Shown: positions 39,863-49,878 of the stretch, piece after piece
Layout: each line of letters opens with the position of its first letter
How positions within the stretch are numbered: position 1 is the stretch's first letter
Origin: Pachyseris speciosa
Taxonomy: Eukaryota > Cnidaria > Anthozoa > Scleractinia > Pachyseridae
Direction of reading: 5' to 3'
NCBI GenBank assembly: GCA_016490735.1
Contig: JAEMWC010000010.1
Span: 1,852,501 to 1,916,500, forward strand
Length of the DNA stretch: 64,000 nt
Made by a program: the position numbers and the translations under genes
The notes under the pieces: generated by a model
What the model was told of the DNA's origin: nothing
What the model saw: only the letters and a program-made list of their open reading frames with translations
Databases searched by the model: none

Positions 39863-40545
39863 AGCTTTGTGAACTGGATGATCTTTTTCCGGTTTGCGTC
39901 CTAAGGGAGCCCATGACCAAAGGTCCCTTAGAGTTTTCTCCTTACTCTAGAGCTTCAACACCTTTCTCAAAATCCTTGCCGTTCCCAGTAACGTAGTTTC
40001 TAGAGTAATGAAATACTAATTTTGACATTCAACTTTCTCAACCACTTGTCCAAGTTTTTTTGTTACACTTTCCAATGATCTTACAACAATTGGTACCACC
40101 TGCACAGTTCTCATGTTCCAAATTCTTGCAATTTCTCTTTAAGATCCTGATACTTTTCAACTTTCTCATTCTCCTTTTCAACAATTCTTTTATCCGCTGT
40201 TACGGCAATATCAATAATAGTGCACTTTCTCTCCTGTTTATATACAACTACAGTGTCCGGTCTTCTGGCTTCAATAACATGATCGACACTGTATGTTCAC
40301 GTCTCACAGTAGTTTAACGTCGTCGTTTTCACTTACACTGTCAGGTGCGTGTTCGTACCACTTATCTTTCTTTTCCAGATGATATTTCGTACACAACTTT
40401 CAATGAACTACTTTCGCAACATTGTCATGTCTCTGTTTGTATTCCTTCGGGCCAGCTTTTTACACTCACAGACAATTTGGTTTACACTCTCACCTTTCTC
40501 GCCACATAGCCTACATAATGGGGATTCCACCGTTTTATCAATATG
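39863..40545 (-). pseudogene. LINE C-terminal fragment
   Basis: Minus-strand remnants EHTVSIMLLKPEDRTL, YQDLKREIARIWNMRT-type words, VQVVPIVVRSLESVTKKLGQ and TTLLGTARILRKVLKL, with stops between. This is the C-terminal tail typical of a large cnidarian/metazoan LINE group that ends in (TAA)n (family recall, clade not decided). A TAA tail directly follows at 39,798-39,862, consistent with orientation. Confidence 0.7.
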
Positions 40546-40548
40546 GTA

Positions 40549-40618
40549 ATTATTGTTGTTATTATTGTTGTTATTATTGTTATTATTATTATTGTTGTTA
40601 TTATTGTTATTATTAATG
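40549..40618 (+). repeat. (TTATTG)n microsatellite
   Basis: About eleven TTATTG / TTATTA units. Confidence 0.85.
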
Positions 40619-40789
40619 CTTTGGAAATACGTTTAAAAGACTGCTGCTTTGAGCAATTCCTTTTCCGTCCAAGCCATAATTTGGTCCGAAATGAAAAGGG
40701 AACAGATATTTGGGTCTTCTTCTTCCCAAAATTTCTACCTCCGCATTTCAACATGTTTTAGCAGGATTTCATTTTTTTTTTTTTTTTGC

Positions 40790-41470
40790 ATTGTCCCCGT
40801 TTTCGCTTTGGGAACGTTCCCATTATGGGACGATTGTTCCTATTTGGAGCGGTCCTATTAGCATCAAAAGAGACAAATTGTTATGACAAGTAGGAACAAA
40901 GTGTTCATTTAGAGCTAAAAACGAACCTTTGTGTTCCGAAGTTTTAACATTGAAAGGAGCTTTTTGTTCCGAAATGAGTCGCTTAGGGACAAGTGTCCCC
41001 ATTGGTATTGTTCCTTTTTTAATCAATTTGATCCTTTTTTTCCACTTGACGAATAATTGTTGCTATTAATGCGTTCCCTTTTAGAGTAGCTGTTCCTTTA
41101 ATATGCTGGAGTGAGGAACTTTAGTTCCCAATTGCTTACGTTCCTTGTTTTTGTAAAGGAAGATTTGTTCCTTTCTATCGTTCTACCTCCTTGAAAATTG
41201 GTTGGCTATTTATTAAACGAACAAACGTTTCCATCAATGTTTCCGTTTTGAATGAAATGTTCCTTTTTATTGGAACGTGGAGCAATTTGTTCCTAACCAT
41301 TGGTTCCCATTGATGTAAAATGGTTCCTATTCAGCTTCGCTTGTTGCAGTTAAAGGAAACGTTGTTCCTTGTTATAGATGTTCCTGTTTTCACAACATAT
41401 TCCCTTTCACGGAAAAGAAGTTGTTTTCGTTAATCGGTTTCATTTGAAAGGGAACGTTCGTAGTCATTAG
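40790..41470. repeat. GTTCC/GGAAC motif-rich region
   Basis: Roughly 25 GTTCC or GGAAC words spaced 15-45 bases apart in 680 bp, such as GGGAACGTTCCC, TTGTTCCTATT and GTTCCCAATTG. Spacing is irregular and the sequence between them differs, so it is no simple tandem repeat. No coding frame is supported. Confidence 0.5.
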
Positions 41471-41539
41471 TGTGCCCTCAAATTATGTATGCTCGTGTGT
41501 TCTCTTGTATAATACACTAACCGTAGGCATGTACGGGCG

Positions 41540-42112
41540 ACGTCATGAGTAAACAGTGTTTGACACAATCGGAAAGTGCATTCATCCGACGTGCTACCGT
41601 CAAATCATCCAAACGCAAAGCCTCACTATCAAAGAGCAAAGGATTTTGTCGGAAGATCACAAATACAGTTCAGCCGTCGCCAAAGTTCACTATCAAAACC
41701 AAAGGTCGCGCGAAGTTGCTATGAAAGCGCTCTCGAGTGTCTGCAAAAGCTACAAGGTACCAAAGGCTAAGGTGGAAAGGCAAAGGTGGATAAGGAGGTG
41801 AGCGCGAGTTATAGGGATGCGACTTCAAGTTTTGCAGCACTGACTGAAAACGAAGAGAAAAGCGTGCCCCCTAAGAGTGATGCCCTACCGACAAACCGAT
41901 TGCGAATCCAAAGGACTCATCTTCGTGTATTGAAATTCACATCAGACGAGGACAATAGTCTTAAGAAAGGAATGGATAGGCACGGATTCCGACAGTGGAC
42001 GGCTATTCTAAGAGATCCCGAGTTTCAAGACAGGAGAACGGCGGACTCTCTGAAGAAAGGACCTGGACTCAAATTTTCTGGGAGCAATGCAACTGAACTG
42101 AACACTTTCTAA
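41540..42112 (+). pseudogene. Myb/SANT-type DNA-binding ORF remnant
   Basis: The N-terminal part reads MSKQCLTQSESAFIRRATVK and SSKRKASLSKSKG. A shift near 41,700 leads to REVAMKALSSVCKSYKVPKA. The second frame (41,786-42,112) has LKFTSDEDNSLKKGMDRHGF, QWTAILRDPEF and RRTADSLKKG, close to the Myb/SANT pattern of telomere-repeat-binding proteins (tryptophan-spaced helices, RRT.DSLK). Such ORFs occur in repeats of cnidarian genomes, so it may belong to a mobile element. At least one frame change separates the parts. A DNA-binding role is inferred from the Myb pattern only. Confidence 0.55.
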
Positions 42113-42368
42113 ACCTAACGCCCAGATACATTTGTATTGCATATCTGCTACTTAGCATTTAATTATAGACCACAATACTGACCACACCCATTTCGTAAGT
42201 TGCTGTTGCAATTTTATAATATATGGCCACACTTATGTATTTCAAGTCAACTGGATTGAATCATAAATCAAGCCGTCAACAATTACCCTTAGCGAACTAG
42301 ACCAAAAGCCGAAATAAACTAAATAATCAATAGCAGTCGACATATAGTTTGCCCGCATGACCACTCGA

Positions 42369-42720
42369 CTATTGCTGGCTGGAAAAGTACCTAGTCGTGG
42401 TGTTTTTACAGTCTTTTGGCATTCTTGGACCGACCGCTCTGTGATTACGGCCTCTTCTCACTAGTTCTTCTGGTACCCCTTCGTAGCTCATTGCAATTCT
42501 GCTCAACCGTATGACCACCTTAGTCTTCTCGCGCACACCTTTCTTCGCGGTGTGTTCAAGAAGACGACGACTCTCCGAGCTCTTCTGCGGTTGGTAAAGC
42601 CCCGTTGACACTACACCAGATCTGGATGCCTATTTTGAAGCAGACCTAGAGCTAGACACGCAGACACGTTTCCTTTCTTGAAAGGCCTCGCTGGAAGCAA
42701 GTATTCCGAGGTTGCGGTAG
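42369..42720 (-). pseudogene. ORF fragment shared with 61,595-61,740
   Basis: Words CGACGACTCTCCGAGCTC, GGTTGGTAAAGC, CAAGTATT, AGGTTGCGGT and CTCAACTTGTCTTC recur in the same order at 61,595-61,745, next to an NTPase-family copy. On the minus strand the second part reads EDKLR.H.RNL. It is probably a further exon of that gene family left behind alone. The 80-codon open frame at 42,369-42,611 overlaps it but shows no motif. Confidence 0.4.
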
Positions 42721-43027
42721 TGATTCCTCAACTTGTCTTCCAGAAAATGATAGATATAACAAGCTATACCAGAACTGATTCGAGGTTTGTTTTTTAATGA
42801 TTGTAATGATCTTTGACACTCCTATTCTAAGGACAATAAATAACTGTTAAAAGTTCATTCCATTTTTTTAACTATTCCTTTCGTCTCTGAATACCCTTAC
42901 ATACGTAATAGGTACGATCAAACCTTTTTCTCTAATAAAGAAACTACCATACTATATATCAAACCAGTTCTTTTCATATGCCAATGCTCAAAACTGAAAA
43001 AAAGAACCTATTAACAAAATTAACTGT

Positions 43028-43722
43028 AGCCGCGGGAATTTTTCCATGGTGGGGATCTTCCCCGGCGGAATTTTCCCCGGTGGGAATCTTTCCCGGCGGT
43101 AATTTTCCCCGGCGGAATCTTCCCCGTGGGAAAGATTCGCGCCGGGGAAGATTCGCGCCGGGGATTACCATCAGTTCATTTCAAACCAGTAATTTTCCCC
43201 GGCGGAATTTTCCCCGGCGGGAATCTTCCCGGCGGGAATCTTTCCCCGGCGGGAATCTTTCCCCGGCGAGAATCTTTCCCCGGCGGGAATCTTTCCCCAG
43301 TGGGAATCTTTCCCGGCGGGAATCTTTCCCGGCGGGAATATTCTAAGGACAATAAATAACTGTTAAAAGTTCATTGCATTTTTTTCCCGGCGGGAAAGAT
43401 TCCCGCCGGGGAAAATTCCCGCCGGGAATCTTTCCCGGCGGGAATCTTTCCCGGCGGGAATTTTCCCCGACGGGAATCTTCCCGGCGGAAATCTTCCCCG
43501 GCGGAAATCTTCCCCGGCGGGAGTCTTCCCCGGCGGGAATTTCCCCGGCGGGAATTTTCCCGACGGGAGTTTTCCCCGGCGGGAATTTTCCCGGCGGGAA
43601 TTTTCCCCGGCGGGAATCTTTCTCCGGCGGGAATCTTTCCCCGGCGGGAAACTTTCCCGGCGGGAATCTTTCCCGGCGGGAATATTCTAAGGACAATAAA
43701 TAACTGTTAAAAGTTCATTGCA
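43028..43722. repeat. GC-rich palindromic minisatellite, block 1
   Basis: Tandem 15-17-bp units of the type GGCGGGAATTTTCCCC, with TTT/CTTT length variants and some inverted units (GCCGGGGAAAATTCCC). The unit is almost self-complementary. A spacer ATTCTAAGGACAATAAATAACTG separates sub-arrays and recurs near 43,330, 43,685, 43,770, 44,790 and 45,137. All six frames are open through long parts because the unit has no stop codon; these frames are not genes. Confidence 0.92.
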
Positions 43723-44300
43723 TTTTTTTTGCCCGGCGGGAATTTTGCCCGGGGAAATCTTTCCGGCGGGAATATTCTAAGGACAATAAATAACTGTTAA
43801 AAGTTCATTGCATTTTTTTTGCCCGGCGGGAATTTTGCCCGGCGGGAATCTTCCCCGGCGGGAATCTTTCCCGACGGGAATCTTCCCCGGTGGGAATCTT
43901 CCCCGGCGAGTTTTTCCCGGCGGGAGTTTTCCCCGGCGGAGTTTTCCCCGGCGGGAATTTCCCCGGCGGGAATTTTCCCCGGCGGGAATTTCCCCGGCGG
44001 GAATTTTCCCGGCGGAATTTTCCCCGCGGGAATTTTCCCCGGCGGAATTTTCCCCGGCGGGAATTTTTTCCCGGCGGGAATTTTTCCCGGCGGAATTTTT
44101 CCCGGCGGGAATCTTTCCCGGCGGGAATTTTCCCCGGCGGGAATTTCCCCCGGCGGGAATCTTCCCCGGCGGGATCTTCCTTGGCGGGAATTTTCCCCGG
44201 CGGAAATTTTCCCCGGCGGGAATTTTCCCCGGTGGGAATCTTTCCCGTGGGAATTTTCCCAGCGGGAATCTTCCCGCAAGATTCCCGGCAAGATTTCTCA
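43723..44300. repeat. GC-rich palindromic minisatellite, block 2
   Basis: Same units as block 1, with an end CCGCAAGATTCCCGGCAAGA followed by the 36-bp minisatellite. The last part, including that junction, is duplicated at 45,180-45,650. Confidence 0.92.
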
Positions 44301-44304
44301 ATGA

Positions 44305-44680
44305 GATGATTCTAACACACAAACTACAGGTTTAATATTACTGGTTTGTAATGAGATGATTGTAAGCCACAAATTACTGGTTTGTAATGAGGTGATTGTG
44401 GCCCACAAATTACTGGTTTGTAATGTGGTGACTGCAATCCACAAATTACTGGTTTGAAATGAGATTATTGTTTTTCACAAATTACCGGTTTGTAATAAGG
44501 TGATTTCAACCCACAAATTGCTGGTTGTAATGAGATTATTTCAACCCACGAAACCACGAATTACTTGATTGTTTTCCACAAATTACTGGTTTGTAATAAG
44601 GTGATTTCAACCCACAAATTGCTGGTTTGTAATGAGATGATTTCAACCCACGAAACCACGAATTACTTGATTGCAAATAC
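44305..44680. repeat. 36-bp minisatellite, left copy
   Basis: About ten units of CAAATTACTGGTTTGTAATG followed by AGATGATTGTAAGCCA-like sequence. Units differ by a few bases. The right copy is at 45,650-46,025 with the same unit order. Confidence 0.9.
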
Positions 44681-44689
44681 ATGGCGGGA

Positions 44690-45640
44690 TTTCCGCAATC
44701 TGCGGGGAATCTTTCCCCGAGAATCTCCGGCGGAATCTTTCAGTGAATCTTTCCCGGCGGGAATCCCGCCCCGGCGGGAATATTTAAGGACAATTTTCCC
44801 CGAAATAACTTTAAAAGTTCATTGCATTTTTTTTGCCCGGCGGGAAAGATCCCGCCGGGGAAAATTCCCGCCGGGAGTCTTTCCCGGCGGGAATCTTTCC
44901 CGGCGGGAATTTTCCCCGACGGGAATCTTTCCCCGGCGGAAATCTTCCCCGGCGGAATTCTCCCCGGCGGGAGTCTTCCCGGCGAATTTTCCCCGGCGGG
45001 AATTTTCCCCGACGGGAGTTTTCCCCGGCGGGAATTTTCCCCGGCGGGAATTTTCCCGGCGGGAATCTTTCTCCGGCGGGAATCTTCCCCGGCTGTTAAA
45101 AGTTCATTTCCCGGCGGGAATCTTTCCCGGCGGGAATATTCTAAGGACAATATAACTGTTAAAAGTTTTGCATTTTTTTTTGCCCGCGGCGGGAATCTTT
45201 TGCCTTTCCGGGAAATTCTTCCCCGGCGGGAATCTTTCCCGACGGGAATCTTCCCCGGTGGGAATCTTCCCCGGCGGGAGTTTTCCCCGGCGGGAGTTTT
45301 CCCCGGCGGGAGTTTTCCCCGGCGGGAATTTTCCCCGGCGGGAATTTTCCCCGGCGGGAATTTTCCCCGGCGGGAATTTTCCCCGGCGGGAATTTTCCCC
45401 GGCGGGAATTTTTCCCGGCGGGAATTTTTCCCGGCGGGAATTTTTCCCGGCGGGAATCTTTCCCGGCGGGAATTTTCCCCGGCGGGAATTTCCCCCGGCG
45501 GGAATCTTCCCCGGCGGGAATCTTCCTTGGCGGGAATTTTCCCCGGCGGAAATTTTCCCCGGCGGGAATTTTCCCCGGTGGGAATCTTTCCCGGTGGGAA
45601 TTTTCCCAGCGGGAATCTTCCCGGCAAGATTCCCGGCAAG
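44690..45640. repeat. GC-rich palindromic minisatellite, blocks 3-4
   Basis: Further arrays of the same unit. The arrangement of block 2 plus the 36-bp array is repeated here, showing a tandem duplication of about 1.35 kb. Block 3 (44,690-45,150) contains spacers and inverted units; block 4 (45,180-45,640) is the most regular, with about 28 nearly identical units. Confidence 0.92.
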
Positions 45641-45649
45641 ATTTCTCAA

Positions 45650-46025
45650 TGAGATGATTCTAACACACAAACTACAGGTTTAATATTACTGGTTTGTAAT
45701 GAGATGATTGTAAGCCACAAATTACTGGTTTGTAATGAGGTGATTGTGGCCCACAAATTACTGGTTTGTAATGTGGTGACTGCAATCCACAAATTACTGG
45801 TTTGAAATGAGATTATTGTTTTTCACAAATTACCGGTTTGTAATAAGGTGATTTCAACCCACAAATTGCTGGTTTGTAATGAGATTATTTCAACCCACGA
45901 AACCACGAATTACTTGATTGTTTTCCACAAATTACTGGTTTGTAATAAGGTGATTTCAACCCACAAATTGCTGGTTTGTAATGAGATGATTTCAACCCAC
46001 GAAACCACGAATTACTTGATTGCAA
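45650..46025. repeat. 36-bp minisatellite, right copy
   Basis: Near-identical copy of 44,305-44,680, which dates the block duplication as recent. It ends with ACTTGATTGCAAATACATG, which is also the end of the left copy. Confidence 0.9.
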
Positions 46026-46477
46026 ATACATGAGAGTATTTTCATCGCACAAACTGCGGGGGAAGCTCGTTAACATTGAAAATGTCCGGCGACTAGATAT
46101 CGATCATTCAAAGCTCGAAACTAATTCTTACCACCCCTCCCACAGTGGAATATTTGTATTGGTTTACGGAGGATTAGAATGCATTAAATAGCACAGTTTT
46201 GCTAATGATCAGTTCCTGGAGAATTGTGGGTAGATCCAGATGAGGAGCGGGTGTCGGAGCGGGTGCATCAAGTGAGCATCTTTCAAGACTCCGCTGACAT
46301 ATCGATGGCTCACCTGGTTTAGGTCGATGTTATCTAGAGCTTTCCTTACATTCTATGTATACTGAGCTAGGAGATAATTATTCGGGCGAGGAACGCCGCC
46401 CGAGTTTGAAAATGAACTCTGTCTTTCTTCGTCGTCGTCGTCGAAAGCTCACTTCCGATATACCTAGCTGTGCTGAA

Positions 46478-46790
46478 GGAACATGGCCTAGCGGTTATCG
46501 TGAGCACTTGTAATGCAGACGTTCCGGGTTCGACTCCCGCTATCGGCATCTTTGTTTTGTTTTGTTTTGCTTTTTGTTTTTGTTTTTTGCGTGCCTTTTT
46601 TTCATCTTCTTTTCTAAATATCTTTTTTTTTTTACAAATGTTAGAATTATTGTAAGTTATAAATGGTTGAGCTGTAAAGCAATTTACAAGGGATGTATGA
46701 TGATAGGGGTCTACAGATATCTGATACATTGCAAAGAAACAGACACGAACCGATGATTGATGCCTGTTGTCAGGTATCGGAAAACGTCGA
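46478..46790 (+). mobile_element. tRNA-derived SINE, copy 1
   Basis: tRNA-like head at 46,483-46,550: box A TGGCCTAGCGGTTATCG, box B GGGTTCGACTCCC, and an anticodon loop CTTGTAA closed by GCA/TGC (Thr-UGU-like). The acceptor stem does not pair. A T-rich stretch and the body GGTTGAGCTGTAAAGCAATT ... AGGGGTCTAC follow. Copy 2 at 47,365 shares the same body. Confidence 0.8.
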
Positions 46791-47364
46791 TTCACCTTGT
46801 GTCTTTGAAGTCTGAACAACTAATATGTTAAGAGAAGTGTCCATACGAATGTTTGCAAGTTCAACAGCGAGAAGAAAGCTTTTAACATGACCGAACTTAA
46901 CTCCAGATGTTTTCAATTAGACTGCCGTGTTTCCCCGTGGCCGCTCCATACTAAACAAATTTTGAGCGGTTGTATATTTTGTTGAATAACTCAAGTACGG
47001 GACATCACACACCCCTGAGACTTTGACAGGTCGTTTATTTACTATTTTCCCACAATATCTCAATTTCTGGTCATTAGTATTTGAATGATAAGCAATTTCT
47101 GTTTTACTTACGTGACGCCGGGAAACTGACCGCAGAAACCTTTCTCTCTTTCTTATGTTTCAAATGACTTATTTGTAAACAGATTATTTTTTCTCCACAC
47201 GTTTCACCGAAACTCCATTAACGTTTATGCGAAAATATCCTACATCCTTTGATAAATGTTTCCTTTCTCAAACACTTGGCAGAAATATTCATAGAAGCGA
47301 AAACAAATGTGCTTAGTTTTTTTTGCAATAAATACACTATTTTTACCTCATTAGCTTTGCTGAA

Positions 47365-47645
47365 CCTCAGTGGTCTGGAGGTCATTGTTACTGCCTCTGC
47401 TGTAAATAACCCGGGTTCGACTTCTTCTAGTGGCAACTATCGTGGGTTTTTTTGTTCGTCTCTTTTTTTCTTCTTCTTTTATAAATATTTTTTACAAGTC
47501 TTATTATTATTGTTCTCAATGGTTGAGCTGTAAAGCAATTTGTAATTTTAAAGGGTTATATGTTGATCTGATAGGGGTCTACGGATACACACTGCAAAGA
47601 AATAGACTCCAACACAAGCGAAGCGCAATGCGTCCGATGTAAGAA
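47365..47645 (+). mobile_element. tRNA-derived SINE, copy 2
   Basis: Head TGGTCTGGAGGTCATTGTTA ... CCGGGTTCGACTTC (box B kept, box A degraded), then a T/C-rich stretch, the body GGTTGAGCTGTAAAGCAATT and AGGGGTCTACGGAT. About 80% like copy 1 by eye. Confidence 0.78.
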
Positions 47646-47671
47646 AGACAGACTTCTTTGTTTAGCGCAAA

Positions 47672-47708
47672 ATTAGGGCTAGGGTTAGGGTTAGGGGTTA
47701 GGGTTAGG
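47672..47708 (+). repeat. interstitial telomeric repeat (TTAGGG)n joined to a PLE fragment
   Basis: About six imperfect TTAGGG units. The last is followed within two bases by the truncated Penelope-like RT fragment (47,709 onward). Confidence 0.88.
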
Positions 47709-48290
47709 AATGCTATCCGTTGAATTGGAAAGAAATTTCTTCAAGTATGAGCTGCATGAGTTAACGTAAATCGTTGGTGGGAATTGGAAAATTGGCAGAT
47801 TATGCTAATAGTGGCCTCGTAGCAGCGGCAAATAACATCAATTTCTTCGGTTTGAGGAATGTTAGTTTAGAGGGAACTTACACGACAAGATTGGCTAAAG
47901 TGACATCCTTTGGAAGTTGCGTGTTTTCGATTACATTGATAAAATCAGTGGTTTCTCAAAGTATGACTCGTGTTTGATAGCGATGGGTTGTAATAATGAG
48001 TCCATGAAACTGGAAATACGTTCTGTAGGACCGCTACTACCAGAAACAATTGGTCTACCGACTGGTGTTTTCTTATAGATTTTAGTCAACCGTGTAAAAT
48101 TTTGGTGTGCGCGGTTGTTTTAGACCGATTGTCAACCATTTCTGAGTCATTTTGTCGATATTACCCGAACGGAATCAAATAGTTTGTTAACGTTTCGGGC
48201 AATGTCTTAAAACAATCGGAGATGCGACAGGCTCAGTTATAAAATTTATCGTCAGATAATTGTTGTGAGCCTTCTGGTATTTTTGTGTCG
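47709..48290 (-). pseudogene. Penelope-like RT fragment, copy B
   Basis: Minus-strand remnants RPIVSGSSGPTERISSFMDS, LLQPIAIKHESYLR and FINVIENTQLPKDVTLASLV are the fingers/palm entry of a PLE RT. It ends on its 3' side exactly at a telomeric repeat, before the YIDD region; copy A (22,690-23,310) shows what should follow. Stops are present. Upstream (48,299-49,698) lies the first ORF of the same element. Confidence 0.8.
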
Positions 48291-48298
48291 GCTTTTTT

Positions 48299-49205
48299 TT
48301 ACATTAATTTCGCTATTGTGCTAAAGTAAGCTAATAGCTTTTCTTTCGTTCCCTGAAATGTTATTTCAAGGTTGGAAATCTGTCGAAAATAATTCGAGTT
48401 TGGTCTCTTCCAGGTGGTTTTCAAGGGCACCTGACTTTTGAATTGGTGGTTGCCATGTGGATTTGGGGGATGAGGGATGAGCAACTGATTTCCTTTTGTT
48501 TCTAGTGCGAACGTGTATCTCAAACGCATTGTTTTAGCAACATTATCAAAATCCTTTAGTAAGGATTTGTTAGAGTAAAGAACAGGCTGGGAATAGGTAT
48601 GAATTTAAGACTTCTAAAAAGGAGTTTATCCTCATCATTTTGAATGATATTTTCGTGAGAAATTTGATGTATTTCTCGTTCTTTGCTCTAGCTATATAGG
48701 TTAAAACAGCTTTAAAGATGGTTCGTCTATGATTGCGTTTCTTATGACCCTTAATAATGTTTCGTGTGGAGCCCTTAGAGTCAGAGGACGACACACCAGT
48801 ATAAGGTTCAACTCTACTTTTATTTACATTCACTGCCTCACTTATTTGACACAACATTTCTTGTAGCTCGAATAATTGAGCATACATAGAAGCGAGATTA
48901 CAGTTTTGTTAAACTAGTTTGTTTAGTCCAGCCTTAGTCTTCGTCCTAGGCCTTGGTCTGGTCCTGTTGTTGGCGTGGTTTCTGGTTACTTGGGAACTCT
49001 GCTGGTCCGGGTGCAGGTCTTGTAGTAGCTGCTGCTGGGCTGAAATTGTCTGGTTGTTTGCAGCTAGGTGCTTTTCCTGCTGTTTAATCGTCAGAGTTAA
49101 GAGTTCCGCTTGGGCTTTGTGGCAGATTTGGTCCAGGACAGTCTGGAATGCTTTGTCGAACGTGATGTGTGCTTTGAGTCTATACTGCAGTCCGTAGGGA
49201 CACAC
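48299..49205 (-). pseudogene. PLE upstream ORF, copy B, central part
   Basis: Minus frames MCPYGLQYRLKAHITFDKAF (49,205-48,909), MYAQLFELQEMLCQISEAVN ... SKGSTRNIIKGHKKRNHRR (48,887-48,570) and LRYTFALETKGNQLLIPHPP (48,529-48,299). Copies C (25,880-26,600) and D (53,590-53,830) share them. The order 49,698, 49,205, 48,887, 48,290 (RT) on one strand shows these pieces sit 5' of the RT, so they are probably the N-terminal part or a first ORF of this PLE. Gln-rich and basic stretches suggest RNA binding (inference). Confidence 0.6.
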
Positions 49206-49698
49206 GGAGTTCCTCGAGTGTTCTCGTATGACTTGTAGCGACCGCTTGCTCTTGGCCCGTCTGGTTTCCAGTGTAGTTAGGCAATTCCTGATGGTTTCGA
49301 ACCCTCCGAACCCTCAGTTCGTTGTTTTTTGAGGGCTGCTTCTGGCTGTGGAATCTCTTTGGCTGTTTTCTCAGTTTAATAAGTTTTCTTTCACCTTTTG
49401 GACAGATTTTTGCCACTAGTTTCATTATTTTCCATTTTTGTCTGTGATATTTTTTTCTGTCATATTGTTTGACAGTTTTTTCTACTAATTTTTGCTTTAA
49501 TGTTTTCACTGTCAATTTTTTTTGTCCTTTTCCCGCGCCTTTACGCCCGGCGGGCCTGCCTTCCCTTGCTGGACTGTGGGCCTTGTCCGGGCAATAGTCA
49601 CGCATTGCACGCCTCAAAACTAATTGCATTAGCTGTTGTAGTTTATTTTCGGGGGTTGCCTTAAGTAACATCCCTTTATCGCCTTCAACCTTTTCCAC
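49180..49698 (-). CDS. PLE-associated basic ORF, 172 codons, open
   Basis: Open frame beginning MEKVEGDKGMLLKATPENKL, then LVLRRAMRDYCPDKAHSPAR and a very basic middle (KKLTVKTLKQKLVEKTVKQY, HRQKWKIMKLVAKICPKGER). The DNA of the first third recurs in fragments at 21,640-22,120, and the C-terminal end overlaps the SVCPYGLQYRL frame, so one frameshift connects them. About 25% Lys/Arg predicts a nucleic-acid-binding protein. No enzyme motif. It belongs with the PLE downstream rather than to a host gene. Confidence 0.5.
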   Translation of the reverse strand: MEKVEGDKGMLLKATPENKLQQLMQLVLRRAMRDYCPDKAHSPAREGRPAGRKGAGKGQKKLTVKTLKQKLVEKTVKQYDRKKYHRQKWKIMKLVAKICPKGERKLIKLRKQPKRFHSQKQPSKNNELRVRRVRNHQELPNYTGNQTGQEQAVATSHTRTLEELRVSLRTAV

Positions 49699-49719
49699 CT
49701 AAATTTTTCTGTGAAATAA

Positions 49720-49834
49720 TGATGAGACAGAGGAAGTTGAATCAAGTGAAACCAACATTGTTAATGATAACGGAAATAGTGGACATAACGATAATAGTGG
49801 AAATATTAATTAAAATAATAACAATAATAATAAC

Positions 49835-49878
<44 letters not shown>

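Noticed and set aside
43028..45640. Long open frames (up to ~300 codons) on both strands with GIFPGGN/PPGKIPA-type repeats
   Set aside because: They are translations of a stop-free 15-17-bp minisatellite in all frames, with no gene-like variation.
44305..46025. 36-bp repeats as a CRISPR array
   Set aside because: Units follow each other directly without unique spacers, and the DNA is eukaryotic.
46483..46550. Functional tRNA-Thr gene
   Set aside because: Boxes A and B and an anticodon loop are present, but the acceptor stem does not pair and a SINE body follows.
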